64,000 nucleotides of DNA from Kribbella antiqua (GTDB taxonomy: Bacteria > Actinomycetota > Actinomycetes > Propionibacteriales > Kribbellaceae). The stretch is from the NCBI RefSeq assembly GCF_004345665.1, contig NZ_SLWR01000006.1, forward strand, positions 87,667 through 151,666. The letters are read 5' to 3'. The translations under genes and the position numbers were made by a program. Shown here one piece after another: positions 41,166 to 49,740 of the stretch (position 1 is its first letter; every line of letters starts with the position of its first letter). Below the pieces are notes generated by a model. The model searched no databases. It had not been told where the DNA came from and worked only from the letters and a program-made list of their open reading frames with translations.

Positions 41166-42371
41166 GTGACACAGAGTGATGGCGACCTGATCGACTACCC
41201 GATCCCCGTGGTGGGGGCGATCGAGGCGCCACCTGAGTGGGAGCAGTTGCGGCAGCAGTGCCCGGTGGCCCACGTCCGCCTTCCCAGCGGCGATCAGGCT
41301 GAGCTCCTCACTAGGTACGACGACGTGAAGCAAGTGCTGGCCGATCCGAGGTTCACCCGGTCAGCTGCCGACGCGGCGAGGATCTCCGAGAACGGCGGCG
41401 TCTTCAACAGTGAGATGGGTAACGCGCTCCCGCAGTACGGCGACGCCCACCAGCGCTGGCGGCGGATGATCACCAAGTGGTTCACCGCCAAGCGGATGAA
41501 CGCGCTGCGCCCGGACATCGAGGCTATGGCAGAGCGGCTCGTCGACGAGATGGTGAAGCAGGGCAAGCCCGCAGACCTCAAGGCGAGCCTGGGCTTCCCG
41601 CTGCCGGTCTGGGTGATCTGCGACCTGCTCGGCGTGCCGGAGTCCGACCGCGACCGGTTCGCCTACTGGTCCGACACTCTGCTCAATCTGACCCGCTACC
41701 AGCAGGCCGAGATCGACGAAGCACAGGCAGCATTCGTTGCCTACATGGCCGGCCACATCGCCGCCAAGCGCGACGAGCCGGGCGAGGACCTGCTCAGCGA
41801 ACTGATCACCGCGACCGACTCCGCCGGTGAGCGACTGACCGACCGGATGCTGGTTGCCACCGGCATGGGCCTGCTGGTCGCCGGTCACGAGACGACCGCC
41901 AACATGATCGGCAAGATGATGGCAATGCTGCTGTCCGACCGCAGCCGCTGGGAGCAGTTGCTCGCCGACCCGTCGCTCGTCCGGACCGCCGTCGAAGAGG
42001 CTCTGCGGTACGACGCCACCGCCGGCTTCGGCATGATCCGCTATCTGACCGAGGACGTCGAGGTGTCCAGCGGCGTACTCCCGGCCGGCACTACGGCGGT
42101 CTGCAGCATGGCCTCGGCGAACCGGGACGAAAACGTTTTCGACGCAGCGGCCGAGATGGACCTGACCCGCAGCCCCAATCTGCACCTGTCCTTCGGGGCC
42201 GGTCCACATTCTTGCATCGGGCAGCCACTTGCGCGGGCCGAGCTGCAGGTGGTGCTCGAGGTGCTGCTGCGCCGGCTGCCGACGCTGGAGTTGGCAGTAC
42301 CGGCGGCAGAATTACGTCCGGTCGAAGGGCTCGCAGTCGGCGGGCTCCGGGAAGTGCCGGTGAAGTGGTGA
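41166..42371 (+). CDS. Cytochrome P450 (first)
   Basis: This is a 401-residue class I bacterial P450. I-helix oxygen-activation motif 'LLVAGHETTANM' (~240), ExxR 'EEALRY' (~280), and heme-binding 'FGAGPHSCIGQPLARAELQ' (~345, Cys thiolate) are all present. It inserts oxygen into a small organic substrate using electrons from ferredoxin. The N terminus 'YPIPVVGAIEAPPEWEQLRQQCPVAHVRL' is typical of actinobacterial soluble P450s. GTG start 41166 has GGAGGTGA upstream. It leads an operon with a TetR gene (its stop overlaps the TetR ATG), reductase, second P450 and ferredoxin. Confidence 0.95.
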   Translation: MTQSDGDLIDYPIPVVGAIEAPPEWEQLRQQCPVAHVRLPSGDQAELLTRYDDVKQVLADPRFTRSAADAARISENGGVFNSEMGNALPQYGDAHQRWRRMITKWFTAKRMNALRPDIEAMAERLVDEMVKQGKPADLKASLGFPLPVWVICDLLGVPESDRDRFAYWSDTLLNLTRYQQAEIDEAQAAFVAYMAGHIAAKRDEPGEDLLSELITATDSAGERLTDRMLVATGMGLLVAGHETTANMIGKMMAMLLSDRSRWEQLLADPSLVRTAVEEALRYDATAGFGMIRYLTEDVEVSSGVLPAGTTAVCSMASANRDENVFDAAAEMDLTRSPNLHLSFGAGPHSCIGQPLARAELQVVLEVLLRRLPTLELAVPAAELRPVEGLAVGGLREVPVKW

Positions 42372-43018
42372 TGATGATGGCGAAGGAACTCCGGACCGAA
42401 CGGGTGAACGCGACCCGCGAGCTGATCATGGCGACGGCGGAACGGATGTTCGCCGAGCGCGGGGTGCACGAGGTGTCGAACCGCCAGATCAGCGAGGCGG
42501 CCGGGCAGGGCAACAACACGGCGGTCGGGTATCACTTCGGTACGAAGTCCGATCTGATCCGGGCGATCGTACGCAAACACTCCGAGCCGATCGAGGCGCG
42601 GCGGCGCGAGTTGCTGGCGGAGCTGGGCCCCAACCCGGACGTCCGGGATTGGGTCACCTGCCTGGTTCGGTCCGCCACCGACCATTTCGGCAGCTTGGGT
42701 ACGCCGAGCTGGCTCGCCCGATTCAGCGCACAGCTCATGTACGACCCGTCCCTGCGCCAGATCCAGGTCGAGGAGTCGCTCACCTCGCCGACACTCCGCC
42801 AGATCCTGGACGGACTCAACGAATGCCTGGTTGACCTCCCGGTGCCGGTGCGGCTGGAACGCAACGACATGGCCCGGCACCTGATCATCCAGATGACCGC
42901 CGAGTTCGAACGCGCACTGGCCGAAGGTACGCCGACCGCCCGGGCGACCTGGGAGGAGATGGCGGACGGCCTGATCGATGGCATCGTCGGCCTCTGGACA
43001 GCACCGGTGACGACGTGA
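42371..43018 (+). CDS. TetR family regulator in P450 operon
   Basis: This is a 215-residue protein. 'ELRTERVNATRELIMATAERMFAERGVHEVSNRQISEAAGQGNNTAVGYHFGTKSDLIRAIV' is the TetR DNA-binding domain (~4-65), and the rest is an all-helical ligand domain. The first ATG (42371) overlaps the P450 stop by one base (TGATG); two further ATGs follow in the same frame (MMM), so the exact start is unclear. Being inside the operon, it probably controls it through the inverted repeats at 41070-41121. The substrate of the P450s would be a natural ligand. Confidence 0.88.
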   Translation: MMMAKELRTERVNATRELIMATAERMFAERGVHEVSNRQISEAAGQGNNTAVGYHFGTKSDLIRAIVRKHSEPIEARRRELLAELGPNPDVRDWVTCLVRSATDHFGSLGTPSWLARFSAQLMYDPSLRQIQVEESLTSPTLRQILDGLNECLVDLPVPVRLERNDMARHLIIQMTAEFERALAEGTPTARATWEEMADGLIDGIVGLWTAPVTT

Positions 43019-44163
43019 GCGTCCTCATCGTGGGTGCCTCGGCGGCCGGGCTCTCCACGCTGGAAGCCCTGCGGCGTAAGGGCTATCAGGACAAGGTCAC
43101 CGTGCTGGGAGCCGAGTGGCATCCGCCGTACGATCGGCCGCCGTTGTCCAAGCAGTACCTCGCCGGGACCTGGGACGAGCAGAAGACGAGACTCCGTCCG
43201 GACGCGGTGCTGTCGTCGCTCGACGCCGAGTTCGTCCTCGGCGATGAAGCCGTCGGTCTCGACGTCGTACGACGTACTGTGCACACGGCGTCGGGACGGG
43301 ACCTGCAGGCGGACTCGATCGTGATCGCGACTGGCCTCAAGGCGAGGACCCTGCAAGAGCTGGAAGGTGTCCACGTACTGCGGACCTTGGACGACGCGGC
43401 CGCGTTGCGGAAGGACCTGCTGGAGGCGTCGCGGTTGGTGGTCGTCGGGGACGGCGTACTCGGGGCAGAGATCGCTGCCACCGCGCGGAAGATGGGCCTG
43501 ACCGTCACGATGGCCGGCCCGCAGTCGACGCCGCTGGAGAGTCAACTCGGCCGCACGATCGGCGGCCTGCTGACCGAGCTGCACAAACAGGAAGGCGTGC
43601 AACTGAGACTCGGTACGGCGGTCACCGGGTTGACAGAAAACGATGGCCGGGTCAGCGATGTAGAGCTGGACAACGGTGATGTGCTGCCGGCCGATGTCGT
43701 CGTCGTGGCGCTCGGAGCTGCGCCGGTGACGGACTGGCTGGCCGGGAGCGGCCTCACGCTGGATAACGGTGTCGTCTGCGACTCGCGATGCCAGGCAGGG
43801 CAAGGGATCTACGCCGTCGGTGATGTGGCGCGATGGCATCACGAGGGCCTGGATTCCCTGCTGCGCTTGGAGAATCGGACCAACGCGACCGAACAGGCGG
43901 CCTGTGTCGCGGCCAACATTGTCGGCGATGTGCAGGCCTACACGCCGGTGCCGTACTTCTGGACTGACCAGTTCGACACCAAGATCCAGGTGCACGGCCT
44001 GCCGTCGGCGGATGCCGAGGTGACCGTGATCGAGGGCTCGGTCGAGGAACGCCGGTTCGTTGCCCTGTATCGCCGGGCCGACCGGGTGGTCGGCGTACTT
44101 GGCTGGAACATGCCCAAACAGACCCGCCTGCGGCGCCAGCAGCATCTCGTCGCCGCGGCGTAA
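43015..44163 (+). CDS. FAD-dependent ferredoxin reductase
   Basis: This is a 382-residue pyridine nucleotide-disulfide-type reductase. It has the FAD motif 'VLIVGASAAGLSTLEALRR' (~3-20), 'PPYDRPPLSKQYL' (~40), 'IVIATGLKAR' (~100), the NAD(P)H motif 'LVVVGDGVLGAEIAATARK' (~145), and the second FAD motif 'GIYAVGDVARW' (~265). It moves electrons from NAD(P)H to the ferredoxin at 45416, feeding both P450s. The GTG start 43015 overlaps the TetR stop (GTGA). Confidence 0.93.
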   Translation: MSVLIVGASAAGLSTLEALRRKGYQDKVTVLGAEWHPPYDRPPLSKQYLAGTWDEQKTRLRPDAVLSSLDAEFVLGDEAVGLDVVRRTVHTASGRDLQADSIVIATGLKARTLQELEGVHVLRTLDDAAALRKDLLEASRLVVVGDGVLGAEIAATARKMGLTVTMAGPQSTPLESQLGRTIGGLLTELHKQEGVQLRLGTAVTGLTENDGRVSDVELDNGDVLPADVVVVALGAAPVTDWLAGSGLTLDNGVVCDSRCQAGQGIYAVGDVARWHHEGLDSLLRLENRTNATEQAACVAANIVGDVQAYTPVPYFWTDQFDTKIQVHGLPSADAEVTVIEGSVEERRFVALYRRADRVVGVLGWNMPKQTRLRRQQHLVAAA

Positions 44164-44192
44164 TCACAAGACCTCTCTGGGGAAGGACTCAT

Positions 44193-45401
44193 ATGAAGAC
44201 CGAAGAAGCCCCGCGGTATCCAATGACCAGGGCGTCCGGTTGCCCGTTCGACCCGCCGCCGAAGCTGAAGGAGCTGCAGGAGGAGGCGCCGCTGGTCAAG
44301 GTGAAGGTCTTCGACAAGACCGCCTGGCTGGTCACCCGGTACGCCGACCAGCGCAGGCTGCTCGCGGATCCGCGGATCAGCGCCGATGTGACGGAGCCCG
44401 GATACCCGAGCCAGACCGCGCAGCCGCTGCGGTCCGATGAAGGCGTAGGCATCGGTTTCATCCTGATGGACGATCCCGAGCACGCCAGGTTGCGCCGGAT
44501 GGTGACGGCGCCGTTCATGATCAAGCGGGTGGAGGCGTTGCGGCCCGCCGTACAGAAGATCGTGGACGGGCTGATCGACGACCTGCTGGCCGGACCGAAA
44601 CCGGTCGACCTGATGGAAGCGTTTGCGCTGCCGGTGCCGTCGCTGGTGATCTGCGAGCTTCTCGGCGTGCCCTACACAGACCACGACTTCTTCCAGCAGA
44701 ACAGCAAGCAATTGATCAGCCTCTCCTCGACACCGGAGGAGCGGGGGGAGGCGCACGCCAACCTGGGCGGCTATCTCTACAACCTGGTCGGTGAGAAGCT
44801 CGAGAATCCGAAGGAGGACCTGCTGTCCGGTCTCACCGAGCGGGTCAAGGCCGGTGAACTGACCAGGCAGGACGCGGCCGGGATGGGCGTACTGCTGCTG
44901 CTCGCCGGACACGAGACCACCGCGAACATGATTGCCCTCGGCACCCTTGCGTTGCTGGAGCACCCGGATCAGCTCGCCGTACTGCGGGAGACCGACGACC
45001 CGAAGGTGGTCCAGGGCGCGGTCGAGGAGCTGCTGCGGTACCTGAACATCACCCACAACGGCCGGCGCCGGGCGGTGCTGGAGGACATCGATTTCGACGG
45101 CCAGCTGCTCAAGGCCGGCGAGGGCCGGATCTTCCCGAACGACATCGGCAACCGTGACCCGGAGGCGTTCCCCGATCCGGACCGGCTGGACCTGCACCGC
45201 GATGCCCGGCACCACGTGGCGTTCGGCTTCGGCGTACATCAGTGCCTGGGGCAACCGTTGGCGCGGATGGAGCTGCAGGTCGTGTACAGCACCCTCTACC
45301 GCCGGATTCCCACCCTCCGCCGGGCGGCCGAGCTGGACGAGATCCCGTTCAAGCACGACGGATCCGTGTATGGCGTCTACTCGCTGCCCGTCACCTGGTA
45401 A
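44193..45401 (+). CDS. Cytochrome P450 (second)
   Basis: This is a 402-residue P450 with the same three signature regions: 'LLLAGHETTANMIALGTLALL' (I helix, ~240), 'VEELLRYLNI' (ExxR, ~278), and 'FGFGVHQCLGQPLARMELQ' (heme Cys, ~350). The opening 'PMTRASGCPFDPPPKLKELQEEAPLVKV' is CYP105-like. It is clearly diverged from the first P450, so it is not a recent duplicate. It starts 30 bases after the reductase with GGAAGGA upstream of ATG 44193. The ferredoxin follows directly. Confidence 0.95.
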   Translation: MKTEEAPRYPMTRASGCPFDPPPKLKELQEEAPLVKVKVFDKTAWLVTRYADQRRLLADPRISADVTEPGYPSQTAQPLRSDEGVGIGFILMDDPEHARLRRMVTAPFMIKRVEALRPAVQKIVDGLIDDLLAGPKPVDLMEAFALPVPSLVICELLGVPYTDHDFFQQNSKQLISLSSTPEERGEAHANLGGYLYNLVGEKLENPKEDLLSGLTERVKAGELTRQDAAGMGVLLLLAGHETTANMIALGTLALLEHPDQLAVLRETDDPKVVQGAVEELLRYLNITHNGRRRAVLEDIDFDGQLLKAGEGRIFPNDIGNRDPEAFPDPDRLDLHRDARHHVAFGFGVHQCLGQPLARMELQVVYSTLYRRIPTLRRAAELDEIPFKHDGSVYGVYSLPVTW

Positions 45402-45415
45402 GAAAGGCCTATTCC

Positions 45416-45610
45416 ATGAAGATCATCATCGACCAGGACAAGTGCGTCGCCTCCGGCCAATGCGTCACGGCCGCCGTCGACGTGTTCGACCAGCGCGACG
45501 AGGACGGCATCGTCGTACTGCTCAACGACAACCCGCCGGACGACCTGGCCGCCGACGTCCACCAGGCCGCCGCGGTCTGTCCGGCTCTCGCCATCGTCGT
45601 CGAGGACTGA
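45416..45610 (+). CDS. [3Fe-4S]-type ferredoxin
   Basis: This is a 64-residue ferredoxin. 'IDQDKCVASGQCVTAA' gives Cys 10 and Cys 16, and 'AAAVCPALAI' gives Cys 55. One of the usual four cysteines is missing (the C-x-x-x-x-x-C spacing and single C-P motif), so a 3Fe-4S cluster is expected, as in ferredoxins paired with actinobacterial P450s. It passes electrons from the reductase (43015) to the P450s. AGAAAGG precedes the ATG. It ends the operon. Confidence 0.93.
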   Translation: MKIIIDQDKCVASGQCVTAAVDVFDQRDEDGIVVLLNDNPPDDLAADVHQAAAVCPALAIVVED

Positions 45611-45694
45611 GCGCCGGGCCATCGGCGCAGGTTATTACCTGTGTCGACCCCCGCGTTGGCCAGCTCCCGGTGCGGGGGTGCAGAATGGGGTGGC

Positions 45695-46828
45695 ATGGTT
45701 CGGGACTTTCGCGTCGAGGTTGGGCAAGCGGCGCTGGATGACCTCGGGGAGCGGCTGGGCCGGGTTCGTTGGCCTCGGCAACTACCTGGAGCGGGATGGG
45801 CGCGTGGGGTGCCGGTCGGCTACCTGCGCCACGTGGTTTCCTACTGGCAACGGGAGTACGACTGGCGGCGGTGGGAGGCTCGGCTCAACGGGTTCGCGCA
45901 GTACACGACGACGATCGACGAGCAGACGATCCACTTCCTGCACGTGCGGTCGCCGGAGGCTGATGCGCTGCCGTTGATCATGACGCACGGGTGGCCCGGA
46001 TCTGTTGCCGAGTTCATCGATGTCCTCGGCCCCCTCACCGATCCAGCGTCGTACGGCGGGAATCCGCGCGACGCTTTCCACGTGGTGACGCCTTCGGTGC
46101 CGGGCCACGGCTTCTCGGTGCCGATGGCAACCGGATGGGATCACCAAAGGATCGCCCGCGCGTGGGCCGAGTTGATGCGGCGACTGGGATACGAACGGTA
46201 CGGCGCTCAGGGTGGGGACACCGGGTCCGTCGTATCGCCCTTGCTCGGGCATGTCGACCGGGAGCACGTGGTCGGCGTACACATCAATGGGGGCTTGGCT
46301 TTTCCGGCGATCGAGGCCGGGGATGTCGAGCACTTGACCGACGTCGAGCGCCGGCGGCTGACAGCGGCTGAGCAGTTGCGCACAGTGGGTACGGGATATG
46401 CGGAGCTGCAGGGGACGCGGCCGCAGACGGTGTCGTTCGGGTTGAGCGATTCGCCGGTCGGGCAGCTGGCCTGGATCCTCGAGAAGTTCTGGGAGTGGAC
46501 CGATCCGGCTCGCGCATTGCCGGAGGACGCGGTCGAGCTCGATCACCTGTTGACCGACGCATCGATCTACTGGTTCACCAACACGAGCGCGTCCTCGGCC
46601 AACCTGTACTACGAGAACCGCGCCAGCTTCAATGAACCAAGCGAGCCGTCCGGCGTGCCGACCGGGATCGCGGTCTTTCCGACCGATCCCGCGATCCGGC
46701 GGGTGCTAGACCGCCGGCACCACATCGTCCATTGGTCGGAGTTCGCCCGCGGTGGGCACTTCGCCGCGCTCGAGGCCCCGGATCTCCTCGTCGACGACAT
46801 CCGCAGCTTCTTCCGCCTGGTCCGGTAG
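45695..46828 (+). CDS. Epoxide hydrolase (EHN family)
   Basis: This 377-residue alpha/beta hydrolase has an N-terminal EHN-type lid: 'DFRVEVGQAALDDLGERLGRVRWP' and 'LNGFAQYTTTIDEQTIHFLHVRSPEA'. 'IMTHGWPGSVAEF' is the oxyanion HGxP motif (~98), 'GAQGGDTGSVV' holds the nucleophilic Asp (~180), and the C-terminal 'EFARGGHFAALEAPDLL' supplies the His (~357). It opens epoxides to diols. Its last 123 bases overlap, on the opposite strand, the end of the GNAT gene. The start ATG is 45695. Confidence 0.92.
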   Translation: MVRDFRVEVGQAALDDLGERLGRVRWPRQLPGAGWARGVPVGYLRHVVSYWQREYDWRRWEARLNGFAQYTTTIDEQTIHFLHVRSPEADALPLIMTHGWPGSVAEFIDVLGPLTDPASYGGNPRDAFHVVTPSVPGHGFSVPMATGWDHQRIARAWAELMRRLGYERYGAQGGDTGSVVSPLLGHVDREHVVGVHINGGLAFPAIEAGDVEHLTDVERRRLTAAEQLRTVGTGYAELQGTRPQTVSFGLSDSPVGQLAWILEKFWEWTDPARALPEDAVELDHLLTDASIYWFTNTSASSANLYYENRASFNEPSEPSGVPTGIAVFPTDPAIRRVLDRRHHIVHWSEFARGGHFAALEAPDLLVDDIRSFFRLVR

Positions 46829-47293
46829 GACGGCCGGCACGACGAAGTTGAGCAGGGTGCCGTCGCGTTCCACCGCGGCGGCCGGCCACCGGCGGCGGAT
46901 CATCCGGATGGTCAGGTCGTTGGCTGGGCTCACGACGAAGAGGAAGTTCAAGGCGCCGGCCGCGACGGCATCCGCCGCGGCAATCGACAGCATCCGTACG
47001 CCGAGCCCGCGCCGCTGCTCGGCCTCACTGATGAGCACGGCGAGCTCGGCGGTGTCAGCACCCGTCCAGGCCCACATCGCGTGGCCGACGATCGCGTCTC
47101 CGCGGGTGGCGACCCAGGCGGCGCCGGTCGGGCACAGCATGCGCAGCAACAGCGAAGGTCGGGGTGGCCGACCGATGGCGGTCTGGAACCGGAAGTAGAG
47201 GCTGAGGTCCGTCAGCCCGATCAGCATCCCCGCCAGCTGCTCAGCGTCGGGTTCACCGGCGGAGCGGACGGCAAGTATCTGAGTCTGGTTCAC
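46706..47293 (-). CDS. GNAT family acetyltransferase-like protein
   Basis: This is a 195-residue protein. Segments 'GEPDAEQLAGMLIGLTDLSLYFRFQTAIG' and 'AELAVLISEAEQRRGLGVRMLSIAAADAVAAGA', with the acetyl-CoA loop 'EQRRGLGVRML' (~98), identify the GNAT fold. The last ~40 residues ('DQAEEAADVVDEEIRGLERGEVP') are acidic and lie over the epoxide hydrolase gene on the other strand. I use GTG 47293. TTGACA and AAGGCT 18 bases apart lie upstream, and the AAGGCT is 6 bases before it. Substrate is unknown. Confidence 0.8.
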   Translation of the reverse strand: MNQTQILAVRSAGEPDAEQLAGMLIGLTDLSLYFRFQTAIGRPPRPSLLLRMLCPTGAAWVATRGDAIVGHAMWAWTGADTAELAVLISEAEQRRGLGVRMLSIAAADAVAAGALNFLFVVSPANDLTIRMIRRRWPAAAVERDGTLLNFVVPAVLPDQAEEAADVVDEEIRGLERGEVPTAGELRPMDDVVPAV

Positions 47294-47305
47294 GGATTCA
47301 GCCTT
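47291..47305 (-). promoter_or_regulatory. Promoter of GNAT gene (consensus -35, leaderless)
   Basis: On the minus strand, TTGACA (47324-47329) lies 18 bases before AAGGCT (47300-47305), which is 6 bases before GTG 47293. The -35 overlaps the AGTCTG/CAGACT inverted repeat. Confidence 0.55.
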
Positions 47306-47319
47306 GCCTGACTTGGCTG

Positions 47320-47336
47320 AGTCTGTCAAGCAGACT
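47320..47336. promoter_or_regulatory. HxlR operator candidate
   Basis: AGTCTG-TCAAG-CAGACT is a perfect inverted repeat lying inside both divergent promoters, between the -35 and -10 of the HxlR gene and across the -35 of the GNAT gene. Confidence 0.65.
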
Positions 47337-47351
47337 TATGCTCGAGGTATG
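47337..47351 (+). promoter_or_regulatory. Leaderless-type promoter for HxlR gene
   Basis: TTGGCT (47313-47318), 18 bases, TATGCT (47337-47342), then 6 bases and ATG 47349. Confidence 0.6.
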
Positions 47352-47837
47352 AACGAGCAGGTGCCCGAGGCGATGCGCTGGTCGACCGAGAACTGCACGA
47401 TCTCGCGCACGATGCGGATCCTCGGCGACAAGTGGACGTTCCACGTGCTGCGCGAGATCTTCGTCGGCGTACGGCGGTTCGAGGACATCCGCGCGCGGGC
47501 CGAGCTGCCGCGGCAGGTGCTGACCGAGCGGCTGGCCGCTCTGATCGAGCGCGGCATCATCCGCCGCCACCCCTATCGCCTGCCCGGTCAGCGAGAGCGG
47601 TACGAGTACCGCCTGACCCAGGCCGGGCTGGACCTCTATCCAGTGCTCGTCGCATTGATCCAGTGGGGCGATCAGTACCTGCCGCTCGACGATGGCCCGC
47701 CGATCGTTCCTCAGCATCGCGGCTGCGGCGAGGAGGTCAGCGTCGTACTCCAGTGCGCCGCCGGGCACGAGCCGACGCCACGTGAAGTCGCCATCCGCCC
47801 AGGCCCTGGCGCCCAGCCTCGAGCGCTGGCGGGCTAG
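47349..47837 (+). CDS. HxlR family regulator
   Basis: This 162-residue protein has the HxlR winged helix: 'CTISRTMRILGDKWTFHVLREIFVGVRRFEDIRARAELPRQVLTERLAALIERGIIRRHPYRLPGQRERYEYRLTQAGLDLYPVL' (~16-105), with a Cys near residue 16 that is often redox-active in this family. The tail has three more Cys ('HRGCGEEVSVVLQCAAGHE'). The repeat at 47320-47336 suggests it controls itself and the GNAT gene. It ends with CTAG shared with the convergent XRE gene. Confidence 0.9.
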   Translation: MNEQVPEAMRWSTENCTISRTMRILGDKWTFHVLREIFVGVRRFEDIRARAELPRQVLTERLAALIERGIIRRHPYRLPGQRERYEYRLTQAGLDLYPVLVALIQWGDQYLPLDDGPPIVPQHRGCGEEVSVVLQCAAGHEPTPREVAIRPGPGAQPRALAG

Positions 47838-48709
47838 ATCATCGCGATGGCCCGGCGCAGCAGGGCTTCGGTCTCACGCGGCTGGGCCGCGCTGATGGAC
47901 AGCGAGTCCATGGTGACGACGTACGAGTCGAGTTCCTCGCGTTTGTCCAGGTAGACACCGCTGGTGAGGTGCTCGATGTAGACGATGTCCGGGAGATCGG
48001 TGTCGTTGAAGCGCAGCAGGGTGAACGCGCCGCCGGTCGCGGTGTAGCCGCCCTTGTCGAACGGGATGATCTGCAGCGTCACGTTGTGCCGCTGTGATGC
48101 CTCGATCAAGTGTTCCAGTTGCGCCTTCAGGATCGCCTTGCTGCCGATCGGGCGACGCAAGACCGCCTCGTCGATGATGGCCCACAGGCGGGCGGGACGT
48201 GGCTGCCGCGTGAGCACCTGCTGGCGTGCCATCCGCAGCGTCACGAGTCGGTCCACCTCGGAATCCGGCATCGGGTCGTCCAGTCGCCCCAGGTTCACCA
48301 CCGCACGCGCGTACTCGGGGGTCTGCAGCAGGCCAGGGACGAACTGGAGCTCGAAGGTCCGGATCATGTCCGCGGCCATCTCCAGGCCGAGGTAGTAGTG
48401 GAACCAGTCCGGCGTCAGGTCGTCGTACCGTTGCCACCAGCCCGGGTTGTTCGCCCCGCGGGCCATCGCCAGCAGGCGCTCGCGTTCGGCCGGGTCGTCG
48501 AGCTTGTAGAGCGTGAGCAGGTCGTCGACGTCGCGGACCTTGAAGCCGACCCGGCCGAGCTCCAGCCGGCTGATCTTCGACTCCGAGCCGCGGATCTCCC
48601 AGGCGGCCTCGGTCCGGGTCACGCCGGCTTCCTCGCGAAGCCGGCGGAGATGGACCCCGAGCATGATGCGCTGGGCGGTCGGCCCGCCTTCCATGCCCGG
48701 CTCGGTCAC
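47834..48709 (-). CDS. XRE regulator with DUF5753 domain
   Basis: This is a 291-residue protein. The N-terminal helix-turn-helix 'LGVHLRRLREEAGVTRTEAAWEIRGSESKISRLELGR' (~17-60) is followed by a DUF5753 region, in which 'ADMIRTFELQFVPGLLQTPEYARAV' and 'LRMARQQVLTRQPRPARLWAIIDEAVLRRPIGS' and 'LQIIPFDKGGYTATGGAFTLLRF' are characteristic. The family is numerous in streptomycetes and relatives and takes part in development, often beside DUF397 genes; none is here. The GTG start (48709) has GGGAGG. It is divergent from the DUF574-like methyltransferase. Confidence 0.92.
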   Translation of the reverse strand: MTEPGMEGGPTAQRIMLGVHLRRLREEAGVTRTEAAWEIRGSESKISRLELGRVGFKVRDVDDLLTLYKLDDPAERERLLAMARGANNPGWWQRYDDLTPDWFHYYLGLEMAADMIRTFELQFVPGLLQTPEYARAVVNLGRLDDPMPDSEVDRLVTLRMARQQVLTRQPRPARLWAIIDEAVLRRPIGSKAILKAQLEHLIEASQRHNVTLQIIPFDKGGYTATGGAFTLLRFNDTDLPDIVYIEHLTSGVYLDKREELDSYVVTMDSLSISAAQPRETEALLRRAIAMI

Positions 48710-48869
48710 CCCTCGCCTCCCCAGTCGTCACACCGTGCAGCTATCGATCATTTCACAACCGATGGTGAAACCGCTCGAGCAGGACTCGCAAGTACGACGT
48801 GTTCATCCTGGCCTACTCTCAGTAGAGTCGTCCCTGCACACTTCCCGACGATCCTGCGAGGTCTTGCTG

Positions 48870-49700
48870 ATGCCCGACGGCACCTTGGCACCCAGTTCGA
48901 CTCCGGTAGGCGTGGACACGACCAGGGCCAGCATCGCCCGGGTGTACGACGCCGCGCTGAACGGCAAGGACAACTTCGAGATCGACCGCGAGGTCCTGCG
49001 TCAGGTCGCCACCGTCGCGCCACAGGTGAAGGACCTGGCCTGGTCCAATCGGAACTTCCTGATCCGGGCCTGCCGCTTCCTGGCCGGCCAGGCGGGCATC
49101 ACGCAGTACCTGGACTGCGGCTCCGGCCTGCCGACCGCGGAGAACACCCACCAGGTGGTGCAGCGGCTGCAGCCGGACGCCAAGGTTCTTTACATCGACA
49201 ACGACCCGGTGGTGCTCGCGCACGGCCGTGCGCTGCTGGAGGAGAACGAGAACACCCTGTTCGTCAGCGCGGACATCTTCGACGCCGACGACGTGCTGGG
49301 CCGGGACGAGGTGACGGACTTCCTCGACTTCGGCAAGCCGATCGCAGTGATCCAGAACGGGACCCTCCACCACTACCTGGGCGACGACATCCCGGAGCTG
49401 ATGCAGACGTACGTCGACGCTGTGGTGCCCGGGTCGTACACGGTGATCGCGCACTTCCTCGACCCGCAGACGCCGGAGCACTCCGCGCTCGCGCGCAAGA
49501 TGGAGGAGAAGTTCGTGCACAGCCCGATGGGCAGCGGCGCCTTCCGGAGCTGGGACGAGATCCGGGCGATGTTCCCGGGTCAGGAGCTGGTCGAGCCGGG
49601 TCTGGTGCTGTGTGACGACTGGTGGCCGGACGGCCCGCGGGTCAAGCCGCTGAACCCGGTCGAGGAATGCATCGCCGGCGGGGTCGGCCGCAAGCTCTGA
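48870..49700 (+). CDS. SAM-dependent methyltransferase, DUF574-type
   Basis: This is a 276-residue protein. 'TTRASIARVYDAALNGKDNFEIDREVLRQV' at the N terminus and 'LDCGSGLPTAENTHQVVQRLQPDAKVLYIDNDPVVLAHGRALL' (~85-125, SAM site) are the family signatures, with 'VLQNGTLHHYL'-type and 'RVKPLNP' segments near the end. Actinobacterial genomes carry many copies beside XRE-DUF5753 genes, as here. The methyl acceptor is unknown. GAGG is 8 bases before ATG 48870. A perfect terminator hairpin follows the stop. Confidence 0.92.
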   Translation: MPDGTLAPSSTPVGVDTTRASIARVYDAALNGKDNFEIDREVLRQVATVAPQVKDLAWSNRNFLIRACRFLAGQAGITQYLDCGSGLPTAENTHQVVQRLQPDAKVLYIDNDPVVLAHGRALLEENENTLFVSADIFDADDVLGRDEVTDFLDFGKPIAVIQNGTLHHYLGDDIPELMQTYVDAVVPGSYTVIAHFLDPQTPEHSALARKMEEKFVHSPMGSGAFRSWDEIRAMFPGQELVEPGLVLCDDWWPDGPRVKPLNPVEECIAGGVGRKL

Positions 49701-49703
49701 AAC

Positions 49704-49732
49704 TTGCCCAGGACAACAGATGTCCTGGGCAA
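49704..49732 (+). terminator. Terminator hairpin
   Basis: A perfect 12-bp stem TTGCCCAGGACA (49704-49715) with 49721-49732, 5-base loop, followed by CTTTCTT. It can also serve the convergent XRE-cupin gene at 49741. Confidence 0.88.
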
Positions 49733-49740
49733 CTTTCTTG

